Part shown: positions 55,321-64,000 of the stretch, one piece after another
How the letters are laid out: each line of letters starts with the position of its first letter
Position numbering within the stretch: the stretch's first letter is position 1
Assembly: GCA_022747635.1 (NCBI GenBank)
Contig: JAKTNV010000066.1
Location: 333,001-397,000, forward strand
Length of the DNA stretch: 64,000 bases
Direction of reading: 5' to 3'
From: Hetaerina americana
Lineage: Eukaryota; Arthropoda; Insecta; Odonata; Calopterygidae
Position numbers and translations under genes: made by a program
The notes under the pieces: model-generated
What the model was told of the DNA's origin: nothing
Database searches by the model: none
The model's input: the letters and a program-made list of their open reading frames with translations, nothing else

Positions 55321-55514
55321 TTTCCGCCGAAATGAAAAACGTTGTTTCACTTAACAGCTCTCGCGGACGTCCCGATCCAGCCACAACGACGGCGCTGCGC
55401 GTACCGACGCAGGTGGCTTGAGCCTGACGCACGACCGGCCGAACCAGGGCTTCCCTCACTCTCGCTTCCCACAGCAGCCCAATTCCCGTTACTTTTGGGT
55501 CCCTCTACAATTTG

Positions 55515-56655
55515 GGTTACTTTGGGTCCCAACGCTCAACCCCCTGGACTACTGATCGGCGGAGTTTGATTCCCGGGCGAGCCACTCTGGGTTCTTGCAG
55601 CATCACCCAAGCTGTGTGAACTTTCCGGTACCAGATCGTCCTTAGAAACCATAACCGGTTTTCGTGTTCCTGGCGTCCGGGGTTGGCTGTGCGACCCGCC
55701 CCGAAACGCGAGAGCGAGTGAGCATTCTGCCCAGGCAAGGGCTGGGGTCGCTGGAGAAAATAAACCTCCCGTTCCGTTGATTACCCCGAAGGGCGTTTAT
55801 TCCGTCCAGTACAGGGTTACAGTAAAGGGGACCTTCTCCCAGGGAGAAGGTCGAGTGTCGTTTGCCTGAAGGGCGCGTGGAGTCCGGTGCAGCTACAGCA
55901 GCTGCATGGCGGCCGGGGTCCTGTCCGGCTTCTGGCTGGTCGCGGGAGCCCGACGGTCCGGCGAGCCAAATAGGGGCAGCCTCGGCACCTCTGCGTAGGG
56001 CGTCCTTGGAGAGTCCAGGGGCCGGAGGCGGTACTGCGGGGTGGGCGGCGTCAGGAGACAGCACCGGCCACGGAGGAAGGGCGGCCTCGGCCAACCAGGT
56101 CCGGTAGTCCTCGAGGGTCGGCGATGATCCCGGGGTGGTCGTCGGAGGTGCTGGTGGCAGAGTGTCGGAGCGGCGTCGCGGCGGGTCGGTCCTCCGTGCG
56201 GCGTCGAGCTAGGTTGGCGCTGGGAGGCGGCGCGGTGGACGCGGCATTCGTCCGGTTGCTTTGATCCTGGACTTATAGGGCGAGCGAAACCTTGGGTCGA
56301 GGATTTCCTCGCTGCGCCACCAGGTAGCGGGGAGTCTCAGGCCCCTCCTTATATACCTGCCCTGGCCCGGGCGGTAGCCAATGGGCGAGCGCTGAGGGGA
56401 CTCCAGGGGAGGGGAGACCACGTGACTGACTCTCCCCCTTTCGCCTCGGAGCGCGGGTGGAGGGGAAGCTTCTCCGCTGCCGGGAGATTTGAATTTTCTT
56501 CGCTCTGCGGAGCGGGCTTTGGCCACAGTAGGCGCACATCACGGTCCAGGGAAAGGAACTGGCCCCCGTGAACTTAACACGCCTTATAGGGTTTAGTATT
56601 GCGTGAGCTCTACCTTCGCCTACCAAACCAACCTTAGGGTTGGTAACTGTGTAAA
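55515..56655 (+). repeat. SINE family 1 copy, split by an LTR-like insertion
   Basis: The head and body lie at 55515-55654 (CTGGACTACTGATCGGCGG, box B-like GTTTGATTCCC, GAAACCATAACCGG). The distal body and 3' end are at 56545-56655 (CAGGGAAAGGAACTGG, CCTACCAAACCAACC, GGTTGGTAACTGTG). In the copy at 21620 these halves are contiguous. Confidence 0.7.
55665..56538 (-). mobile_element. probable solo LTR (minus orientation)
   Basis: The 874-bp insert in the SINE begins TG and ends CA on either strand (minus: TGTGCGCC...GGAACA). On the minus strand it carries an inverted CCAAT box (56378-56383), a TATATAAG box (about 56348-56355) and, some 550 bp downstream, AATAAA (55796-55801) in a T-rich setting. 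This order fits U3-R-U5. The GC-rich content and P/A/G-rich ORFs on both strands look compositional. A clean target duplication is not visible, so the LTR call is tentative. Confidence 0.5.
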
Positions 56656-56657
56656 TG

Positions 56658-57670
<1,013 letters not shown>

Positions 57671-57674
57671 TTCA

Positions 57675-58795
57675 ATATTAAGTTGTGAAACGTTATACAT
57701 ATATTAACATTTTCAAATATTTCTATCCATTCAAGTGCACTATATCAGCGTTGGCAGTTAGCAATCCTAAGGCTGGTTGGACGCAACCCTTCATCCCCTT
57801 GTTTTCCCCGCCAACCTCCTTAACCCGCCATTTTGCATTTCTTATCTTTAATTTCTTTGGTTATCCATTGACCCGTAGTAAAACCTCACTCAGGGTGTTT
57901 GTCTTCCTTCCTTTTCGCTCAAGTATCTCTCGAGTACTCCGCGTAACCTCCGACCATTTTATCCAAATCATATTGATGGAGTTTTGAGTAAGAGTTTGAG
58001 GAAAAGGGTTTTGCCCACTTTGGCAAGAAAGGTCTACTCCCACCTTTTTTAGCGTAGTCTAGGTTTTTTTGAAGACTACTCGTACGTAACATTACCTGGT
58101 TTCCTGGCATTTTATTTTTAATTCAAAATTTTCCTTCGCCATTATTGCGTTAGCGAGTAATTTTAAGGAAATTCCGAGGAGGAAAGAAAGCCTTCAGAAG
58201 TGCAGAATCTCGAAGAGTATTCACCGTCCCTTTTATATTACCCTGCTTGCGCCAAATGCATTGCGAGTGGACTCGATATCGAAGTGTCCGCCTCAGGAGA
58301 AGGAAGCGGATTTCCATGAGGGGTGGGCTCGCCCGCTGCTTGGCGGTAAAAAGACGATCGCGATCCGCTCCACGACGGAAGTCCCCTTCGTTTGTTTCCT
58401 CAGACACGAAATTTCTCGACGCGGAAGCGAATCACACGGGTCGGGAAGCGGGCGGATCCCATCCGGCGAAAAAAACATTCGCCCCTCCTTCCCAACCATC
58501 CCCTCGACTCCTCTCTCTTTTCCCCGCAGTGCGTGTTTCTTTTTTTTGAAACATTTATTCCGTCTGCATCACTTAAGGCTCACTCAGTCCCCCTCGCCTT
58601 CCCCTCTCATCATGCGTCGACGCTGTGTGTGGGAGGGGGGAGGGGGAAGGGGGTGCGGGGCGATCGTTATCTTATTTGTCTAACCCCTGGAAGGGAGCAG
58701 GGCCAGGATGGAAGAGGGCGGGGAGAGGCAGAAAGGGTGTCGGGAAGGGGTGCCAGGGGAAGGGGGAGGGTGCTGAGAACGCGTAGGCGTACCCT
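57675..58795. other. no gene recognised; GC-rich 58240-58800
   Basis: Several overlapping ORFs of 100-140 codons (58247-58808 +) are Arg/Pro/Gly-rich and occur in more than one frame of the same DNA. None is recognisable. I treat them as compositional. Confidence 0.45.
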
Positions 58796-58809
58796 GTCGG
58801 CTCGTTAAA

Positions 58810-58883
58810 AATTCCCTTTTTCTCCGAACGTCTCCGAATTGTTAAGGGTCCCGGACGACGCATTTTTCAGGAAGAGAAAATAT

Positions 58884-58919
<36 letters not shown>

Positions 58920-58986
58920 CGGTTCATCTATATATCGTCGTCCGGGACCCTTAACAATTCGGAGACGTTCGGAGAAAAAGGGAATT
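58810..58986. repeat. fold-back unit, 51-bp perfect arms around (TA)n
   Basis: 58810-58860 and 58936-58986 are perfect inverted repeats (AATTCCCTTTTTCTCCGAAC...). The 75-bp spacer contains a TA tract (58884-58915). Confidence 0.9.
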
Positions 58987-58996
58987 GAATTTTTTT

Positions 58997-58999
<3 letters not shown>

Positions 59000-59064
<65 letters not shown>
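59000..59064. repeat. (TA)n microsatellite
   Basis: Pure TA tract directly preceding a hammerhead-like module. Confidence 0.95.
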
Positions 59065-59065
<1 letters not shown>

Positions 59066-59066
<1 letters not shown>

Positions 59067-59107
59067 TGATGACGACAGTCGCGCCGTCGAAAAGTGACAC
59101 TAGTGTC
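59066..59107 (+). ncRNA. hammerhead-like module, variant
   Basis: CTGATGA (59066-59072), an extra C, a short stem GAC/GTC (59074-59076 with 59086-59088), GAAA (59089-59092), then a 12-nt palindrome GACACTAGTGTC (59096-59107). The downstream TGTGGAAAA is absent; instead the sequence resembles the fold-back family at 56.7 kb (TTTCTATATTTTAAAAATCTA). It has the same logic as the other modules but belongs to a different lineage. Confidence 0.4.
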
Positions 59108-59269
59108 CTTTCTTTGTGTTTCTATATTTTAAAAATCTACCTCTGTGTTTATATATATTTGTGCGTCGCCGAAGAGCAATCTATTTCGAAGAAATGTATA
59201 TATATATATATATATATATGTACATTTATTACATGTACCATATATATGTATATAAATAAATAAATCATG

Positions 59270-59530
59270 ATTTAACCCGATGGTCGGATTGGTAGGTGAT
59301 GGTACAGGTCACCCAGTACTAAGCCCCGTACAGCGTGTTAAATTCAGACATTAGCAGGGTAATAAGGGGGGCCAGTTCCTTTCCCTGTGACGGTTATGGT
59401 TTCCCAGGAAGATCTGGTACCCGAAAAATCACATAACTTGGGTGGATCTGCAGGTGCCCTGAGAGACTCCCTGGAATCGAGCCCGGCCGCTCCGGTCAGT
59501 AGTCCAACGCTCCCTGGACTACCGCGACGC
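59270..59530 (-). repeat. SINE family 1 copy
   Basis: The minus strand reads, from 59530, GGTAGTCCAGGGAGCG and TACTGACCGG, a box B-like GGCTCGATTCC, TTTTTCGGGTACCAGATC, GAAACCATAACCG, and the 3' end CACCTACCAATCCGACC near 59285. TA-rich sequence follows its 3' end. Confidence 0.7.
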
Positions 59531-59539
59531 CCCCCCCAA

Positions 59540-59573
59540 CACACACACACACACCCTATATATAATGCATATA

Positions 59574-59612
<39 letters not shown>

Positions 59613-60570
59613 TTAAGAGGTAATGACGAGTGATAATGCAATGAAACGATAATGTTGAAAAGAAGAATATTAAAAAAAAGCAACATAGATGTCCTTCTTT
59701 TCTCCTAGCGGTCCGAGGGTTTCCTGCACCAGTCCCTCGGTGCCGTTGCAGATCGCATTTTGCGCAATCGTGACCTTCGTCCCCTCTCCACCTCCCTTGG
59801 GCAAGCACGCGGGGGGACGGATGGATGTGGGCTAGTTGAGCACGCGCCCAGTTGACCTCGATCTTGACGCGGGATAAAACAAACGACATACGAAAAATTC
59901 CTCCCCACCTCTGTCATTCGGAACACGCGAAAGCTCTTTGACGAGATGCGGGATGATGCATTCTTTCCTTTTTTTACCCCTTTTCCCGTCACCCTCCCCA
60001 ACCCCCTTCGCACTCCCCTCGTTCAACACCGACGCTAAAGCAGGCCGTTAATTTTTATCGCTCTGCATTATCCCGCCTTGTATTCCGCGGGCATATTTCT
60101 CTCTCGGAGGCCATTATTATGCCATCCGTACCTGACTGTTGTATTCCTACGCAAGCCCATTCTATTTGGACGCGACTGGAGATATGTTTTTATTTCCAGG
60201 ATTAGGGTTTGTAAAGTTTCTTTAATTCATCTTAAACTTGTATTTATCCTTTATCCACAAGGTACTTCACGTCTTGCGAAAATATACTCACTGTCTCTTC
60301 TGTTACTCGCTCACTGTCTCTGCTGTATCAGCAGACAGTGAGTGAGTAACTCTTCTCCGATAAGTTGATTTTTTCTCCCGTCTTTAAGTTTGTGAAGCGG
60401 TTTCGTACCTGGATGCCAAAAGTTGGTTGCTACGAGAATAAGGTATGAGTAACGGTACATTGAATGAAATCGGTTGGGAGTTCATTGATTCACGAAAAAA
60501 GTAGGCAAGATTTAAAGGACATTGAGAAGGGTATATCGTATCAACCCTTAGTTTCACTACACAAACAATG
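59540..60570. other. no gene recognised
   Basis: (CA)n-(TA)n at 59540-59610; GC-rich overlapping ORFs at 59700-60030 (minus) without recognisable motifs. A hairpin lies at 60302-60350 (GTTACTC.CTCACTGTCT and its inverse). Confidence 0.45.
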
Positions 60571-60585
60571 ATGTAAAAATCATTC

Positions 60586-60657
60586 GCCTTGACCGAGATT
60601 CGAACCCGGATCCCTCACTGTCAGGCCCAGTGCTTTAGCTAGTTAATCTATAGAGGC
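60586..60657 (-). other. tRNA-like unit, inverted partner
   Basis: Minus-strand GCCTCTATAG...CAAGGC, box B GGTTCGAATCT, anticodon-like stem CACTG/CAGTG. Box A is damaged (TAGATTAACTAG). It is mirrored by 60764-60835. Confidence 0.55.
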
Positions 60658-60763
60658 ATCCTATTGAAAACTGAATTTTTTGACTTTAATAATAAAATTA
60701 ATTCTAAAAAGTGCTAATTCTAAAAAAATCTAATTCTAAAAAAAAATCAGAGTTTAATAGGAT

Positions 60764-60835
60764 GCCTCGATAGCTTAACTGGCTAAAGCACTTGGCCGGG
60801 AATCGAGGGATCCGGGTTCGAATCCCGGTGAAGGC
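60764..60835 (+). other. tRNA-like unit with intact box A and box B
   Basis: 72 nt. Box A TAGCTTAACTGG and box B GGTTCGAATCC both fit consensus; the T stem CCGGG/CCCGG is perfect. Anticodon stem CTTGG/TCGAG, loop CCGGGAA (GGG at the anticodon position, C at position 33). The acceptor pairs at only 5 of 7 positions, so it is probably tRNA-derived rather than a functional gene. Confidence 0.55.
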
Positions 60836-60994
60836 GAATAATTTTTTCACTCTGAAACTATTTCATTGAAACACATATTAGCGGGTGATCCGTTAAGAGT
60901 TACTGTTGAGGCACCTCCTGCAGTTTCTTGGATACCTTTGTTTCCTTGCGACACCTAAGTATTCGCACCTTTCCTACAGACGGCCATATCACAT

Positions 60995-61745
60995 TTTAAT
61001 GGTGATCTAGGTCATGAGAAAATTATCTGCTAGATTGATTTCACGACTCTCGACACAGGATAACAAAGGCATAGGAAGGGAAATTTCCGAACGATGTTTG
61101 CCCCGCTTTAATGGCAGCCAACAATATTTTCCAGGACAGTTTGTGACAACAGATGAAACTCGGATCCACCACTATACTCAAGATAATAAACAGCAGTAAA
61201 ATAGTAAAAATGCTGATTCGCCATCACTAAGGAAAGCAAACGTAATCCGGGTGGCCGGAAAGGTGATGGCTTCAATTTTCTGGAATGCGAAAAGGATTTT
61301 GCTGATATATATATAATCCCACTGGTCAAACAATTACCGGAAAATACTACGATAACTTCTTGGAACAACTATAGGAAATTTAAACGAAAAAAGGGCAGGT
61401 TGTATACCTGTGATTAAGAAAATCGTCTCACATGAAGACAATGCACGCCCACACACAAGTGACGTCGACATGGAAAAAATACGTGAACTGAGGCAGGAGT
61501 TGTTGCCGCACCCTACTTAATCGCTGATTTGGCTCAATCACATTTCTATTTATTCTCCAAGCTCAAAGCTCATTTTCTCCGTGACGGATATTCTATTCAA
61601 ACAAAGAATTAACCACTCAAGTAGACCGCTATATTGTGGGCTCGAAAGAGTATAATATTAGAAATGGGATCAAGATATTGGAGCTAAGTGGACAAAGTGC
61701 ATGATTGTACAGGAGCGCTACATTATAAAATAAAAAAATCCCTGA
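60995..61745 (+). pseudogene. mariner relic (Mos1/mauritiana-like motifs)
   Basis: The + strand reads LSTQDNKGIGREISERCLPRFN, then VTTDETRIHHYTQDNKQQ (catalytic D1 block, 61144-61196), AGKVMASIFWNAKRI, a shifted YYDNFL-like part, KIVSHEDNARPHTS (D2 block near 61440), ELRQELLPHPT, and LAQSHFYLFSKLKAHF, where the third catalytic Asp is His. It ends DKVHDC-like near 61705. The HHYTPETK-type motif suggests the mauritiana group; stops and shifts inactivate it. Confidence 0.75.
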
Positions 61746-61749
61746 GCTA

Positions 61750-62145
61750 AGTTGATTATTTCTCTTCCATTCCGAAAACCTTAAGAGTTACCCCCGGATG
61801 TACTTGGGGCAGGTGTATAATATTGTATCCATGTGCAAGGTGGAACAGAGTGGACTCTCTAGTTTCAAAAAATCACTGAAGAGCGCGCAAGTAAATCAGC
61901 GGAGTTGGAGTTGTGGCCTCAGCTGGAAAAGGCAATGCAGTTTTAATAATAATCATGCAGTTGTCTGGTGAGCATCGAGGCTCTGTCGTAGAAACGTTCT
62001 TTAAGAACAATTGTAGTGAGGTGGCGATGCAGAGGGCGTTGTGGTCTGCGTAATTTCACCTAGGCTCATTAAATAAGCTAAATTTTCATTATTGAGCGAC
62101 TGACAACCCTCGCGAACTTCACCCAACATCCCCTCATAGCCCCAA
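61750..62145. other. no gene recognised
   Basis: No motif readable; it may include decayed 5' parts of the following transposase relic. Confidence 0.4.
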
Positions 62146-62149
62146 AGTG

Positions 62150-62500
62150 ACAGACTGGTGCGCTGTGTCAATGGAGGAGTATGGTGAGGAATATGACACC
62201 TGGGAGCCTTCAACAGGATGGTGCCACCCCTCACACCGCCCGTCGTTCACGCCAAATCCTGCAAGAACAATTTCCCGGCCGCCTGATCTCCCTTACGATG
62301 GGATGTTCCATGGCCCTTTCGCTACCGATTTTTTTCTATGGAGTTACCTCAAAGCTGAGGTTTAAAAAGTTCAACCAAGGGCCTTGGCAGCTCTTAAGGA
62401 GGCCATTTCGGATCTCATCGCTGGATACACGCATGATATTGTCGTGTCCCCTCGAGGACAGCGCGACAAGGGACGTCTCAGAAAAGGATCTTGACTAACG
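62150..62500 (+). pseudogene. Tc1/mariner-superfamily transposase relic of another clade
   Basis: Two frames share the reading LQQDGATPHTARRSRQILQEQFPGRLIS (62202-62290), a typical D2 block, then ATDFFLWSYLKAEV (62322-62362), the D3-type block (FFLWGYLK in relatives). KFNQGP.QLLRRP and a DMS-like end follow. The QQDGATxHTA and FFLWGYLK phrases mark a group distinct from classical mariner. Only the C-terminal half is present. Confidence 0.65.
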
Positions 62501-62504
62501 CTGA

Positions 62505-63205
62505 GGAATCTCCGGATGATGAAGGTGTTCCAATTGGCGAGACAGTACGGCAAAATGAGAAGAACGGGGTCCTTCGCTAGAGATTGTATTTGTACCAAAG
62601 CAACTCCGGCAAGAGTGACTCGTCCATCGGCAGACCCCGGGTCTATCGAAGAGTTTCCCGCTTCCACGGTTCTCGGCTTCCCTATGACGTGTACGCGGAC
62701 TTCCAACGAAAAGACATCGAACCAGGAGATGCGGAGGTTTTATTAGATCGTGGCATCCGGCCACGCCCCAAAATATTCTAGAGCATTCCACAGTGGTTAT
62801 GACCATGTTTGGTCCTATTCATGAGCTGTGGTCGCGTGCTTGCCCCTTCTCCCTCGACACGACGCAATTCCCCAGTTGCTACAGCCACATCCGTAAAAGA
62901 GGATTCACGCCGGATGCTGGGTGCTCACCACCATCGGCGGATGGCAGGCAGTGGAAAAATCCCAAAATGTGAATTGCGCAGCAAACAAATAGACCTCCTC
63001 GCGAAAGAAAAATGAATCGGGTCGGGAAAAATAAGCCGGGACATAACAATATGCTGTGAACAGTTTCCGAAAACTTTCTTGGACCACTCAATATGTGCAT
63101 CGCCCATCAAACTTGTCACCTAGTGGAAATAATTTTCGAAACCAAATTAAAACAAAATGGCCTATGGCTATTTTCCTATATAAACACACAGGAGTTTCAC
63201 TAAAT
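62505..63205. other. no gene recognised
   Basis: Overlapping short ORFs on both strands; none has a motif that I recognise. Confidence 0.4.
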
Positions 63206-63215
63206 AACTTTGCAG

Positions 63216-63276
63216 TTTCCACATAAAATGACTTATTTATTTTCAACTAGTTTCGCTACACTGTAGCATCTTCAGG
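63216..63276 (-). ncRNA. hammerhead-like module downstream of the Penelope-like ORF
   Basis: Minus strand: CCTGAAGA (63276-63269), an extra T, a perfect 5-bp stem GCTAC/GTAGC with loop AGT, GAAAC with palindrome ACTAGT (63251-63246), T, then TGTGGAAA (63223-63216). It lies about 150 bp beyond the stop of the GIY-YIG ORF on the same strand, where a Penelope-like terminal repeat would be expected. Confidence 0.6.
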
Positions 63277-63423
63277 AACGTAAAAAGAAAATATTCCGTT
63301 TTCACGCATATATATATATATATACTCGTCCAAGTTGGTGTGGGTTGAGTGGGGGGGGCAGACGCGCTGCCTGGGTGGGGGCGGTGAGAGTGGGTGAGAG
63401 GGGTTGACTGTGAGTAGCGGGGA

Positions 63424-64000
63424 TTAGGGAAGGATTATGGAGGGACGGTTATTCGCAGGGGGGGTAGATTGGCCGTAGGAGTCATTAGGGATAAGTTGTG
63501 GAATGTCCAGGAGAGGGGAATGGAAGGGAAAAAGGTGGTCGTTTGTTAATGGTTTCTTCTCCCTTGAGGCGGTTAAGATTTCCAACTGTTCCTTGATGTC
63601 CATCCTCTTTCCTTTCTTCTCTTTGTGTAGTAGCTTTGGTATGAAGCCTGCGTTGTGGCCTGCGCTCATGAGGTGAGCTGCAAATTGGGAATTCCCTTTT
63701 TTAGTGCTGAAGTCCCGCTGATGTCCCGCTGCCCTGACGCGGAGGCTCCTTCCCGTTTGTCCTATGTAGGATGCCACGCAGTCCGCGCACTCCAAGCTGT
63801 ACACTCCACTTTGGTCCAATTTGTCAGTGGAGTCCTTCACTTTAGGGAGCAGGCTCTTCATATTGCTCTCACTATTGCTCCCATATAGTCGCCTTGACGA
63901 TCATTTATTTTTTGCATCCTTGCAAGCAGCTTTTTAATACCGGCGTCGTACTTTTCTCCCGCCGCATAGTCGAGAAGCTCTCGGCAGAGATCCGCGTGCG
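63424..64000 (-). pseudogene. Penelope-like element, C-terminal GIY-YIG endonuclease end (runs off the window)
   Basis: The frame 63861-63424 encodes SGVYSLECADCVASYIGQTG, then RSLRVRAAGHQRDF, and FAAHLMSAGHNAGF: the GIY-YIG nuclease signature (GVY...YIG, Arg and His following) at the C-terminal end of Penelope-like retroelements. It is followed by a low-complexity tail. Upstream (63862-64000), the frame meets a TGA; another frame reads AGEKYDAGIKKLLARMQKINDRQ, a plausible linker, so a frameshift lies near 63860. The reverse transcriptase would lie beyond 64000. The nuclease nicks target DNA during retrotransposition. Together with the hammerhead-like module at 63216-63276 this forms the 3' part of one element. 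Confidence 0.8.

Noticed and set aside
55642..56094. 150-codon minus-strand ORF
   Set aside because: It lies within the LTR-like insert and extends into the SINE; composition explains it.
58247..58808. Three overlapping ORFs of 100-140 codons in GC-rich DNA
   Set aside because: Same DNA open in several frames, no motif, low complexity.
60764..60835. Functional tRNA gene (anticodon position GGG)
   Set aside because: Two acceptor mismatches, C at position 33 and a mirrored decayed partner.

Overview
This is a eukaryotic, repeat-dominated intergenic window. No complete host protein-coding gene can be supported. The repeat fauna is typical of an arthropod, most likely an insect with a large AT-rich genome: R1-type, CR1 and RTE-like non-LTR retrotransposons, a Penelope-like element, a Helitron helicase fragment, many mariner-family transposons, tRNA-derived SINEs and long (TA)n tracts. 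The species cannot be read from the sequence.

Layout. 0-5 kb: unassigned AT-rich DNA with two mariner deletion derivatives and a SINE. 5.3-6.05 kb: CR1 3' tail, long (TA)n and a fold-back unit. 6.05-13.3 kb: an RTE-like LINE split by a nearly complete CR1 LINE (6279-10219). 13.3-16.6 kb: an inverted copy of a tRNA-like tandem repeat, GC-rich DNA and a 98-bp-arm fold-back with 16-bp flanking repeats. 16.6-18.3 kb: LINE debris and a near-perfect palindrome with ~491-bp arms. 19-29.3 kb: old CR1, RTE-like, SINE and mariner relics. 29.4-33.5 kb: a long R1-type LINE. 33.5-40.2 kb: head-to-head RTE-like copies and (AAT)n. 40.6-45.6 kb: mariner relics, a Helitron helicase fragment and a minisatellite. 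45.6-50.4 kb: an apparently intact mariner, then an ORF1-only LINE sitting inside a tRNA-like 457-bp tandem repeat. 51.5-56.7 kb: another mariner, an antisense CR1 copy, a CR1 3' end and a SINE split by a probable solo LTR. 56.7-61 kb: duplicated (TA)n blocks, fold-backs, SINEs and an inverted pair of tRNA-like units. 61-64 kb: two more transposase relics and the GIY-YIG end of a Penelope-like element running off the right edge.

The most interesting themes are three. First, a recurring hammerhead-like RNA module (CTGANGA, one extra nucleotide, a variable stem, GAAAC, a short palindrome, then TGTGGAAA about 30 nt on) occurs just downstream of the Penelope-like ORF and as orphan or inverted copies elsewhere. 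Second, ten copies of a CR1 3'-end hairpin keep their pairing through sequence change. Third, a young ORF1-only LINE is inserted in the box A region of a tRNA-like repeat with a 6-bp duplication. The only coding sequences that look intact are the mariner transposase (45796-46845) and the LINE ORF1 (47679-49268).
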